Source of the DNA: Aspidiotus rigidus
Lineage: Eukaryota; Arthropoda; Insecta; Hemiptera; Diaspididae
DNA: 64,000 nt
Direction: 5' to 3'
Assembly (NCBI GenBank): GCA_035079385.1
Contig: JAVHKY010000054.1
Span: 11,757,501-11,821,500 of the forward strand
A program made the translations under genes and the position numbers. The notes beneath the pieces were generated by a model, which saw only the letters and a program-made list of their open reading frames with translations, was not told the origin of the DNA and did no database searches. How positions within the stretch are numbered: position 1 is the first letter of the stretch; every line of letters begins with the position of its first letter. Below are positions 25,530 to 36,044 of the stretch, one piece after another.

Positions 25530-25960
25530 TGTAGAGCCTAACTTGTGAAAGTACATCTAATTAAGAATTCCCGGCTGAGTAATATGGGCGTATAATCATT
25601 TCTGTATCTTAATTAGAACCGAAGTTATTACAATTTTCATTCATTTTTCGTCGTCCGATCAAAATTGAAAAATTCCCAACGGACGAAATTTGATGTGTAA
25701 AGGTACACCTGATTGAGAACTCTTCACTGAATAATCTGCGCGTTTGGTCATTTCTATATATTTATTCTAGCTGAAGATTTTATAATTTTTATTTTTATTC
25801 TTTTTTATTATTTTTTTTTGTTTGTGCCCCTGTAGCGCCTTCCTTAATAGATGGAATTGGATGTTAAAAGTACATATCTGATCTGATCAATAATAATTCA
25901 TTACTGAGTAACCTGCGCGTTGGATCACCTCTGTGTCTTGATTAGAAATGAAGATATTAG
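25530..25960. repeat. Three diverged tandem copies, period about 150-167 bp
   Basis: The anchors GTACATCTAATTAAGAA (25551), GTACACCTGATTGAGAAC (about 25703) and GTACATATCTGATC (about 25870) are each followed by CTGAGTAA/CTGAATAA..GCG and then a TCTTAATTAGAA/TTGATTAGAAATGAAG word. An old tandem triplication, non-coding. Confidence 0.6.
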
Positions 25961-27086
25961 AGTATTTATTCATATTTTCTAGTGGTCTGAGAGTTTACGA
26001 ATATAACATAGGGTAGATACGTATAATGTTCCAAAGTTAGTGTCAATCTTGTGCCAATGATTACATTTATTACGACTGGAAAATCATTCAAATTCAATAT
26101 TTGATAGAAGGAATAACGTACAAATGTAGATGGAGGATGTGCGCAGGGATCCCTTTAGTTATTTTTTCTTATTCAGTAAAATTTACAGTAATTCAATATT
26201 TTTGAGAACAGTCGGGGATCTAGAAAAAAGAGATTGGGTGGTGCAAGGAGGTCAAGATTTTTTGTACCATATGTACTGTAGAAGTTGCTCATTATGAGAC
26301 AGTTTTCCGAGGAGGAAATGCTGTTTTCTTATCGAATGATGGAGTTTGCGAAAAGTGGAAGAGAGAAAATTTACGGGTGCTTTAACGGGGTTAAACAAGC
26401 GGTGGTAGGGAACCTGTTTTATGAGACACGTGGGATCTGAAAAATAAAGATTGTGACGTCATCAAACTGAGGACTTGGGAAATTGTTGAGCTCCCAGTTT
26501 TGCCGGCCGGCTGACGCCCCCCCCCCAGATCAAATAGAAGAAAACAGTGAGAGAAAAACCAAGACAAAGATACACTATTTTATGCCAGGAGTACAAAAAA
26601 ATGAACGTTTGTGGTCATTGATACAGTTTCATGTTTCATCAAACGCCATTTTTATTTTCTCTCCCTGTTTCGGTTTTTCTATCCCTAAAAGTTAGATGAG
26701 GGACAAAGAGTGGCAATGTACCGCGCTTTATCTCGTGTCTGATTTTTTATTTTCAAATGCTTAAAACTCGCTTTGTAGTTGATCAATCTTAACTACAATC
26801 TTAACAAAACTGAGCTCAAAAAATTGAGAAACATTTACTCTTCCGATATGTTTTCTCGCTTTTATTATTCCGATTTCCTAATCAAATACGCTTCCCAAAT
26901 CCCAAGGAAAATAAATAATTAAATATGCAATTCGGAAAAACAGCCATTGCCTTATATTTGACGACATATCTGGCAAAAGGTCGTCCGCACAATGTATTTC
27001 TCATGGGACGAACGCCTTTCTGCCAGAACCCTCCCCATTTCTCGGGGCTACTGCTGCAGTGCTGCAAGCTGTGACTATCTGCACTG

Positions 27087-27095
27087 TGACGTCAT
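27087..27095. promoter_or_regulatory. CRE-like palindrome upstream of Cdk9
   Basis: TGACGTCAT matches the ATF/CREB consensus and is 358 bp before the Cdk9 ATG. The same palindrome is common in the window's repeats, so function is only possible. Confidence 0.25.
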
Positions 27096-27452
27096 GGTAT
27101 CGGTTTATTACGGGTTTGGATTTTTGAGTTTATCATCAGGGAACACTGACTCGGTTAAAATGCGTTAATGCTTAATGCTCAACATACTCGTTTTCTCTTA
27201 TTCTTATCATTAGTATTCATTTCTATCAATTTTTACTTTCGAAAAATTTGTGTAAAATTTCAGAATTATTTATTGATTCCATTTTCTATACAGTTTGCGT
27301 ACTAAGAAACGTTTTCGTCACTCTTGTGTGGTACAAACTCACATGAATAAGATCTGTATCATCATCGATAGTAAGATCTTTACCGTATCCTGTTCCTGTG
27401 CCGAAGCTCCTATAGATTTTTATGGTGTAAACCTGAAGACGACTGAGAAACC

Positions 27453-30400
27453 ATGACAAGTTCAACTTCTTCAACGTTGTTGGGTCCTCGTGAAAAGGAA
27501 AAATATATGGAAGAATTTGCCTTCCCTTTCTGCGACGATGCGTCCAAGTATGAGAGAGTTACGAAAATTGGCCAGGGAACATTCGGGTATGTCTTCCTTC
27601 AACCAATCGTTTTTGAATTTGGTACGAGCATTTGATTTTTATTTTGAATAAAATTTCCAGAGAAGTGTTCAAAGCGAAAGATCGAAAAGATCCGAAGAAA
27701 TACGTGGCCATGAAAAAGGTGTTGATGGATAACGAAAAAGAGGGCGTATGTATTATATCTCTGCTACATTTGTACGATTTCTTATCATTTTTGAGGCTCT
27801 TGCCTCTCCTATGCAATCGCGAAAAAGAAAAGAATTCTCACCGGAAGATTGTGTTGTAACGTTACTCAAGATATACTTTCTATGCCTCATGAGATTTTAT
27901 TTTTGCCTGGCAAGTTTTATTTCTCGTACAGTCTTTGTCAGGAGTGACCTCGATAGTCTTGGAACATACAGTAGAACTCCGTTCTTCCGCACTAATTGAT
28001 GCACGAGCTTGTGCGAGTAACGAAATTTGCGATTAATCAAATGTCATTGATTTAATGCGAAAATGTGTACACTGCATGCCATATGTTGATGATTTAATAC
28101 GTAAACTGTACATACAGTGCAAGTACACTTATTCAGTATGCTCAAAATCAATAATTGGTTTTGGAGCAAATTATCACAAAACATTGCGTTTTCGTTTGGT
28201 ACCGGTTGAAGAAGCCATTACTACTCTTATATGACGAATTATCTTGAATTCTTGTAACTCACGTCTTCACTTCACTACATCTTTGCATGTGTGTACCTAC
28301 GGATAATATATAGATTTTTAGGAAGTTACATTGATCAAGTTGGAATTTGAATTGTTACGTCATTTTTTTGCGCTGTGCGGTTAATTAAAGTTGCGGATAA
28401 CTAGAGTGCGGATGAATGGAGTTCTACTGTATATTATCTGGACTGCAAATTTTTCAAATTTCTCTACAGCCCTGGCGAGTTTTATTTTTGCATAGCATTT
28501 TTCAAATTTTTGTACAGTCTTCGAAAAAGTTTCTTCCTCTTGATACTTCAATAATACGTATTAAGCCTCTCAGGTTCCAGATCTGAGTAGAACAACGATG
28601 CGGATCTCTTGGTTTCCAGATCTTGACATAGAAAAAATCTAGATTTCTTGAGCTCGAAATCTTGGTAAGAAAAGAAGCTCCACATCTTATGAAAAAATTA
28701 AAAAATAAATTTCCGTCCCGTAACAGTAAATTAGAAAAAGAAACCAAGAGACCCAGATACTGAGACGCATGTCTACTCAGTCTTGTTCAATTCACCGATA
28801 TTTCCTGAAGTAATATCCATCGAAAATTTCATCGTTCAAAACTGTTCTGAATCCTCAGTTTTCATTTGATACTCTTTAACTATTTATTCTAGTTTCCGAT
28901 AACGGCGTTACGAGAGATCAAGATATTGCAACTCCTGAAACACGAAAATGTTGTGAATCTCATCGAAATTTGCCGTTCAAAACGTAAGTTGAATTACAAT
29001 AATACGATGAAAGTCAAGTTTATCTTTTTAAGGCATTACCACTATTTCAATTCCTAAGGAAAGAGCGACTGTTGACGACCGTGTTCTCGAAACACCGTAG
29101 GAATCAAAATGGTGGTCTATTTTACCTGTGTTTAGTAATAGTGCCTTAATCTTTCCTTCGATACTAACTGTGATTTCTTTTTCTACAGCAAATGCCAATA
29201 ACAAATACAGATCGACGTTCTTTTTGATATTTGATTTTTGCGAGCACGATTTGGCCGGCCTGCTATCAAATATCAATGTGAAATTCAACCTTGGCGAAAT
29301 AAAGAAAGTCATGAAACAACTATTGAACGGCCTATACTATATACACAGTAACAAAGTAATTATTTGCTACGTAGTACTGCATGCGCGAAAAGTTATTCCG
29401 CCTTGATCTTGTATCACGTGATGGTATTTTAAAGATCCTTCATCGAGACATGAAAGCTGCTAATGTTCTCATCACCAAAGATGGCTGTTTGAAGTTGGCG
29501 GATTTCGGTTTAGCTAGAGCCTTTAGTGCAACTAAAAACGGTATTCCGAACAGGTAATGTTTTTATTTATAATATATTCGGACACCGTAGAGCAGTGAAG
29601 GTGCCGGCGTTGCATCATCAAGTATCTCTCACCAAAGTAATGATATTACCTCAGAATAACAAAAAAATCGTATGATTTGTTTTCCTCGAAAAGTATCAAA
29701 TTTTTGAAAAAGAATATTGGATGGATTTGTAATGGACAAAAATGTACCTCTCAGATGAAACAAATTTCATTTAAATCTCAAGCAGAAAATTTATCCTAAA
29801 CTTAATAACTACCCTTAACGAAACTATGTAATTACCATACCATCCACTCATTATTCAAATGATATTCATCAATTATCAGCTACTTCACTGGCTTGTGTTG
29901 CGAAGTCCGACTTCAAACGTGTATCGTGCATTTCAATTTTCTCACTTGAATTTTATTATCCAGGTATACAAACCGTGTTGTTACATTATGGTATAGACCT
30001 CCAGAGCTGCTTCTTGGAGAGAGAAACTATGGTCCTCCGGTCGATTTGTGGGGAGCAGGATGTATAATGGCGGAAATGTGGACTAGGAGCCCCATCATGC
30101 AGGGGAACACCGAACAGCAACAACTGAACTTCATATCCCAGTTGTGTGGCTCTATCAGTCCCGACGTGTGGCCCGGCGTAGAAAATTTAGAACTTTATAA
30201 GAAGATGGAATTACCGAAAGGTCAAAAAAGAAAGGTGCGTTTGTGTTTTTGTTTGACTTTTTCGTAAATTGAAACGAAGTAATGTTCACATCAACGATAG
30301 TAATGAATCTAATTTTACTTATAGGTTAAAGAACGGTTAAAACATTATGTGAAAGACGCTGCTGCCTGTGATCTACTCGATAAATTGCTAATACTGGATC

Positions 30401-30630
30401 CGAGTAAACGCATTGACTCGGACACCGCTCTTAATCATAATTTCTTTTGGTTGGATCCTTTACCTTCAGACTTGGGAAAAATGTTGGCTCAGCACACTCA
30501 GAGTATGTTCGAATATTTAGCTCCTCAGAGAAGACCTGGTCAGCGGCCACACCATCACCCTCTCTCCGTTAGTTCCACCAGTAGAGTTCTAATGGGAATG
30601 GAAACTGGATATCAAGATCGTGTGTTCTGA
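27453..30630 (+). CDS. Cdk9: Cyclin-dependent kinase 9 (P-TEFb catalytic subunit)
   Basis: Cdk9 with cyclin T phosphorylates the RNA polymerase II tail, DSIF and NELF to release paused polymerase in the nucleus. Seven exons, all GT-AG: 27453-27586, 27661-27745, 28893-28983, 29189-29355, 29435-29553, 29964-30234 and 30325-30630. Together they give 390 residues, close to the usual 370-400. Visible: glycine loop GQGTFGEV (40-47), catalytic Lys in VAMKK (63), PITALRE cyclin-binding helix (75-81), [11 protein letters not shown] hinge (119-129), HRD (162-164), DFG (182-184), T-loop Thr in [11 protein letters not shown] (201, equivalent to human Thr186), and [19 protein letters not shown]. The C-terminal tail is His/Ser-rich and ends DRVF, like the animal orthologues. 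The start is the first ATG of exon 1. Intron 2 (27746-28892) holds nested transposons. Confidence 0.97.
27791..28790 (+). mobile_element. Single arm of the fold-back family in Cdk9 intron 2, interrupted by a MITE
   Basis: The two parts 27791-27966 and 28432-28790 match the left arm of the 9355-10456 element. Shared words include GAGGCTCTTGCCTCT, ATGCAATCGCGAAAAAG, AGAGACCCAGATACTGAGAC and CTTGGTTTCCAGATCTTGAC. The matching text is split at 27967 by a 461-bp TA-flanked insertion. Only one arm is present, so it is a solo arm or deletion derivative. Confidence 0.75.
27969..28429. mobile_element. TA-inserted MITE (Tc1/mariner/pogo-type ends)
   Basis: The left end CAGTAGAACTCCGTTCTTCC and right end GAATGGAGTTCTACTG are inverted, and the next bases in match CCGCAC/GTGCGG. 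TA dinucleotides at 27967-27968 and 28430-28431 form the target duplication. CAGTAGAAC-type ends are typical of pogo/Tigger-like elements. There is no transposase in 461 bp, so it is non-autonomous. Nested in the fold-back arm and therefore younger than it. Confidence 0.85.
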
Positions 30631-30866
30631 GATTTTGTAATTTACTGGTGATTCCATTTTGTTACTTTCATGAGACAATTGTTTGAAATGTCTCAGTTTG
30701 TTCGAAGAGATCTCATTCGAAAATGACGCGTGAGTAATGAACGACAATGACCTGATTATTTTTTCGTAATTCAATCGCGAAATTTTTTTATAATGAAGGT
30801 CAAGAGATTTTTTAATACAATGTTCTATCGACGGTACAAATGTAAATTTCCTACGAAGTATTAATG

Positions 30867-30872
30867 AATAAA
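30867..30872 (+). terminator. Poly-A signal of Cdk9
   Basis: AATAAA about 237 bp past the stop codon, followed by an AT-rich then T-rich stretch. Confidence 0.6.
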
Positions 30873-32158
30873 AACGTTGATCATAAATTAGCTTCTTGTT
30901 CTTAATAATTAGTACGTATCATTTTCAGGGAATTCATTAAAAATTCGGGTTCTAGGAAGGAAATTCTTACATGCTGGAGAAATCGGGTGTACTTTGATTA
31001 TAGGCTACTAGGGTGAAGTGAACGCTGGATATCTCGTTTTCTTGGTGGAAGCAGCAGACATGATGTTTTCGTACCTTACGCAGGACACCAGAATCTCAAG
31101 CGTCGTCTTATCAGAAGCTGTAGATCTGTGTGCTCTCATTATCAATTATTCTTCAATTCATATTTGCTTAGGCTACCATATCCACAAATTCTCTGGTTCC
31201 AAGTTGATCAAAACTCATACTTTCAAAAGAAATTGTAAATGATTGCTAATACTTCACTATCGCCCATGCTTAATAACGCTAAAATTGAGACCATAAAATT
31301 TGAAAAAAAAATTGAAAATTTCAGCCCAACCTTATGCCTAAGTATACCCTGTCACAAAGCCCTATTCTTATTAGGTGCAAGATGCTAATCTTCGATTTCG
31401 ATTTAGAGCTAATTCTAAGTAGTTAATTCGCCAAAATTGTGCGCTTCATCGGCCAAATCCGAGCTTAATCTGTTACCTACGTGACTGGTCCTTAGGGAGG
31501 TTTCCACCTAATGAGATCGCTAATGATCTTGAAAAGAAACTCTGAAGAATACAAACCGTCTCGAACACTGAGCTACCTTCTGCTTCTAGAATAAAAAAAA
31601 GTAGGTACACTATTAGTTGTCTGTCATAAAGCTGTCACTGCACGCGATGTAGTACACTTGAGAATGGAATTCCTATTCTGTCGCATTATTAACATTCATG
31701 ATTCCAATACTAATCACTCTCCATTTTGTTTTTACGAACCCGCCTGGTAGTTGCAAACTATGCGAATTATTCCAGTGTGCTCGAATTACATAGTTTGATT
31801 CGGCGTTCTCATTCGATACGTAGGTACCTACTTTGTAATACATGTTTGGTAAATTCACGTTTCTGAATCATTTTGTTTTGTGATCAAGCTCTGAGAATTG
31901 TTTTGATCATCTAGATTCTAGAGCCGATCCGAAAAAACTGAGAACGACTCAAACTGAATGAGATCTTTCCAAGGATCGCTCCAGACGTATTAAGTTTGTT
32001 ATCTAAAAGATCTAAGTTACATTCCTTCTCTCCTTCTCTGTCGCTACCTAGTATCCACATCGAGTTTCTTAGTCGGTGAGTTCATCCATCGCTGTTTTCG
32101 ATCGTGTGTTGATGCTGTTTTGCGCGCGAGACTGAAAACAATCGGTCTCTTGGTGACA
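30873..32158. other. Intergenic stretch between Cdk9 and the helicase relic
   Basis: No gene is supported. The 74-codon forward ORF at 31018-31242 and the reverse ORF at 31673-31858 have no motifs or splice context. No repeat structure is evident. Confidence 0.4.
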
Positions 32159-35100
32159 ATGGATAAAACTGACGGCAATAATCATGGATGCTGCCCGGAC
32201 TCGCAAAATGAAGTCTCCGTTGAGGGCAGAACAACTATGAATGCGAAAATCAAAGAATCTCAAATGAGATTACCAATATTCCAGATGAAGGCAGAGTTGT
32301 TGCAAGTAAGTGTTTGGTACAAATTAAACTGTGGATGTGCTTAAATACCGATACGTTCCTACCTAATAGACGAATCACTGCGTAGGCAATGGAGAGAAAT
32401 CAAATTCTAATAGTTGTCGGAGAGACAGGCTCGGGCAAGACGACGCAAATCCCGCAATACCTTGTGGAAATGGGTCTCGCAACGAAAAAGCGTATCGCTT
32501 GTGCTCAATTGAGAAATGTTGCTGCCATACAGGCCGCAAAACGAGTGGCTTTAGAGAGAGGATGCAATGTTGGAGAAGAAGTGGGTTTCACGGTAAAATA
32601 TGAAGATTATTGTGTGGGTCCAACAACGAAGATAATGTAAGTTGACTTTTTATTTTGAGGAAACGAGTAGGTACTTGGAATGCTATATAGATTGACAAAG
32701 ATGAAATGGAAGAACGCGCTCGATTCTTGAAACCATGTCATGTTTCGAAAAATTGAAAATGTTGGAAATGAATTCTACTTTAGTCTGGCTTGGTTATCTG
32801 CCATACTCTTTTTTTTTATGAATTTATGTAGTAACTTACATCAAGGTTATATTCGAGGGAACGGTGGTTGAGGCTCATCAGTCGAGCTTCTCTTTTCTTG
32901 GCTCCCTCCATTGAAACGTTCTATACAATCCTGAAAGCCAAAATATATGGCACAATAAGACAGCGTTGTCAACCGTCCGGTATTTGACCGGACAATCCGG
33001 TAATTTATCTTTGCATCCGGTCAAACGAATTAGTCTGGTGGACAAAGAAGAAAAATGTTACGTTTTTTTCATGTCAACTGCATTTCTTGAGACATTACGC
33101 CAACAGACGTTTTTAGGGGTAAAATTACCCACTGAATCCGAATTTCGATGTTGGCAAGCCGAATTTTGCCCCCTAGGGGTGTAAATTCAAGATGGCGCCT
33201 GGTAAAACCAATAAATCTATACTAATTCTCCTACAAATAGAGTGCCGTTACGCCAGCAGACGTTTTTAGGGGGTAAAATTTCTCGCTGAATTTGAATTTT
33301 GGTGTTAGCAAGCCGAATTTTTCCCCCTAGAGGCGTAAGGGGCGAAATTCAAGATGGCGTCTGGTAAAAGCAATAAATTTATACTAATTCTCCCACAAAC
33401 AAATAGCCGTGTATCATTATAAAGGTTCTCAAGAATTCATAAAGTGAACAGATTATCAATATTTACCGAAATATGATGTAGTTACGGGAAAAGACTGAAA
33501 AAAACAAAATGGCGGCCAAATTCTAGTCTCAAAATTGATAAAATTTTAATCTGAAATTTTTCAGTGTTCAGAAAAATGTTCGGTACAACAATTTTACATT
33601 CATAATGTATCCTTTCAGGTCATGGTAAACGAGGAGCCCTTTCTACATATAGGCTTCAGGTTGGGTTGTTGGATGAGTTTGGCGTAGAACCCTCTGTGGA
33701 AGGCTGTTTGGAGGGGGCTGAAAAATTTCTGTGTGCACTCTACAAGACAAATGAGTCATTCTGTGATGGTGCTCGTCACACTCTCTTTGGAAAGGCTTCA
33801 GCTCCAGAGTTTTTACCACCAACATCGGATGCAGCTCGACTCCATATATTGAGGGCACACTATCAGGTGGCTGTTTGGCCGAAGTTTGCACTCCTCTATG
33901 TAAGTGCAAGGATGACTGCCAGAATCGTCTGGAAATAGAAGACGATTACATGGAGGAAGAGTAGTCTGTAGTACGCTGTAACTCACTTTTTTGTGTTCGA
34001 TTTCTCCAATTACAAGTTTGCTCATTTCATTAAATAGGTACTAATTTATTGATTACTAAAATATTTTCAGAATTAACAGAGCGTTTGAAAGGTTTACCGC
34101 TTATGGAATAAGGATTATCCAACCAGCAAAGAAAGCAATGTCAAAACTAGAAAAATCAGTGATGGAGTATATCATTATTTTCAACGGGCACAGTATTGGC
34201 GAAGAATTAGAAAATAGTATTCCCCGAGAAGTCTCCCTCCCCTCAGTCTCAAAATAATGCCTCCCAATTACCCAAATCTTCTCCGGATATCAATTTTTGA
34301 ACTTCTCGACCCCGAAAACCATGACAACGATATCACACAACCCTCTGTCGCGCGATTGTCAAATTTTATCAATTTTGAGACTAGAATTTGGCCGCCATTT
34401 TGTTTTTTTTCAGTCTTTTCCCGTAACTACATCATATTTCGGTAAATATTGATAATCTGTTCACTTTATGAATTCTTGAGAACCTTTATAATGATACACG
34501 GCTATTTGTTTGTGGGAGAATTAGAATAAATTTATTGCTTTTACCAGACGCCATCTTGAATTTCGCCCCTTACGCCTCTAGGGGGAAAAATTCGGCTTGC
34601 TAACACCAAAATTCAAATTCAGCGAGAAATTTTACCCCTAAAAACGTCTGCTGGCGTAACGGCACTCTATTTGTAGGAGAATTAGTATAGATTTATTGGT
34701 TTTACCAGACGCCATCTTGAATTTACACCCCTAGGAGGCAAAATTTGGCTTGCTAACATCAAAATTTGGATACAGCGAGCAATTTTACCCCTAAAAACAT
34801 CTGTTGGCGCAACGACACTTCATTTGTAGGAAAATTAGCGTAGATTTATTGGTTTTACCAGGCGCCATCTTGAATTTACACCCCTAGGGGGCAAAATTCG
34901 GCTTGCCAACATCGAAATTCGGATTTAGCGGGTAATTTTACCCCTATATGGGTTGGGATAATGGGTCTCATTAGTGAGCACATGAACATGCACAACAAAT
35001 AAAGCCGTATTTCGTCATATCAAGCCCCCCTACTGATTTGAATTCATGAATGATTTTTTTTTTTAATTGTTTTCAGTTACATGACCCACGAATTTTTACT

Positions 35101-35206
35101 GAAGGAATGCGAACGGGATTCTCTTGAAAGATACTCTGCTGTTGTTCTAGAGGAGCCGCACGAGAGAAGTATCAAGACCGATCTTCTTCTAGGTTCTTCT
35201 CTTTAA
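32159..35206 (+). CDS. Truncated DEAH-box RNA helicase paralogue (DHX8/DHX15-like), motif II EEPH
   Basis: DEAH helicases remodel RNA-protein complexes, mainly in splicing. Three exons with canonical sites, 32159-32305, 32386-32636 and 35077-35206, give an open frame of 175 residues ending in TAA. Visible: LPIFQMKAELLQ, intact Walker A GETGSGKTT (61-69), a motif Ia region altered to AQLRNVAA (normally TQPRRVAA), GEEVGFTVKYED, YMTHEFLLKEC and motif II EEPH (158-161) instead of DEAH. The frame stops at LLLGSSL, right after the motif II region, so motif III, RecA2 and the ratchet domains are missing. A C-terminal OB-fold fragment survives at 35759-35900. Intron 2 is 2.4 kb and contains an inverted-repeat element. 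Substituted catalytic motifs and missing domains point to a decaying duplicate. The clean frame and splice sites leave a short expressed protein possible. Confidence 0.6.
33103..34948. mobile_element. Long-inverted-repeat element inside the helicase intron
   Basis: 33103-33548 and 34365-34810 are inverted copies of high identity, sharing AACAAAATGGCGGCCAAATT and TAAAGTGAACAGATTATC-type blocks. The outer parts of both arms consist of units of about 150-165 bp marked by TTCAAGATGGCG and CAGACGTTTTTAGGGG: two units at left, three at right, so the right arm is one unit longer. The centre (33549-34364) carries a broken ORF (separate entry). No transposase motif and no certain target duplication. 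A Foldback-like element is the best description. Confidence 0.75.
33615..33964 (+). pseudogene. Broken ORF with Cys-rich tail inside the inverted-repeat element
   Basis: One frame carries AEKFLCALYKTNESF, then LPPTSDAARLHILRAHYQ. After a frame change the text continues with a Cys cluster VCTPLCKCKDDCQN and an acidic end, then TAG. A PPTSDA..H..RA.YQ motif followed by a C.P.C.C....C.N tail is one I associate, from memory, with uncharacterised repeat-borne proteins in invertebrate genomes. The frame shift shows it is broken here. Function unknown. Its central position between the long inverted arms suggests it is cargo or the remnant of the element's own gene. Confidence 0.4.
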
Positions 35207-35758
35207 ATCTCTTATTCCTTTAGTTGTTAAGAAAAACTTTTTTCAACTAGCCTATTCTCAAAATAAACTGACGGATTTAGGATTGAAATGTGAAGAGTAA
35301 TGCCTCGACAAGTGTGTAACCAAACCAGGAACAGATTACCATAGAGGACAATATCGAAATTAATTTTTTCCCCTTCAATGTGTCGTCAATATTTTGGGGT
35401 TTTGTTTATATTTTTTAACCAACTACCCTTGTCGAGAATTCATTATGAGGATTTCAGAATATTCTCGATTAAAAACAGTAAAAATTACGCTTCTCTCATC
35501 ACTTATGTCTGGCTCATGCATATAGCACGTGTACGTGCAGGTCATGAATTTTTTTCTCTCTTTCATTGTCACTACGTGATGGCTATGGATATGAGTTTAG
35601 GTTGATACCGGATACAAGAAAAATAGTTTATATGCATCCCGAGAGTGCTCTTCATGGCACTAAAATAAAATGGTATAATTATCTAAATTAGGTAGTCATT
35701 ATAGCAATCGTTAGGTAAGTACAGATTTAAATATCTCTTTGTTTGGAAATGTTTGCAG

Positions 35759-35900
35759 GGTAGTGTTTCAAAAAATTTTAAAGACTACCAAACCATATAT
35801 GCGAGGAGTAACGTCGATCGAAAAGGAGTGGATTAAGGAATTCAATCCAAACTTACATTTTCCATCGAGTACGATCGATGAGCTCGAAGAACTTGTCGCT
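35759..35900 (+). pseudogene. C-terminal fragment of the DEAH helicase (OB-fold end)
   Basis: VVFQKILKTTKPYMRGVTSI followed by EKEWIKEFNPNLHF aligns with the family's C-terminal ..VYHELVLTTK.YMR..T.I...WL.E..P... segment. A TTTGCAG acceptor precedes it, but its phase does not fit the preceding helicase exon, so no intact splice path joins them. The 500+ residues normally between motif II and this point are absent. The frame stays open to 36041 through low-complexity Phe-rich text, which is not helicase. Confidence 0.6.
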
Positions 35901-36044
35901 CTCTTTCAATCAAAAACAACTCGAGAATGGAAAATCTTACAATCGACTCTTCAAAGTATCTTATATGTATGTATTGTCAAATTTCATTCTGTCTTTTTTT
36001 TTTTCACCTTTCTCTCTTCCTTGCTTATTTTGTATTGTTGATTT

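Larger units (their letters stand above)
24760..27452. other. Intergenic region upstream of Cdk9
   Basis: No gene is seen. It holds a GC-rich patch (GGCTACGCCGGCCG, about 25094-25107), three diverged tandem copies at 25530-25960 (separate entry), a CAGGGAACC-family fragment near 26399-26520 with GTGACGTCATC and GCCGGCCGGC, and a TGACGTCAT palindrome at 27087-27095, about 360 bp before the Cdk9 start. The ORFs at 25199-25381, 26483-26695 and 26882-27067 have no domains. Confidence 0.5.

Noticed and set aside
32966..33184. Forward ORF in the helicase intron
   Set aside because: Overlaps the subrepeats of the inverted-repeat element and has no domain.
35739..36041. Intact 100-codon gene
   Set aside because: The first third is the end of a DEAH helicase and the rest is low-complexity Phe-rich intronic text; better called a pseudogene fragment.
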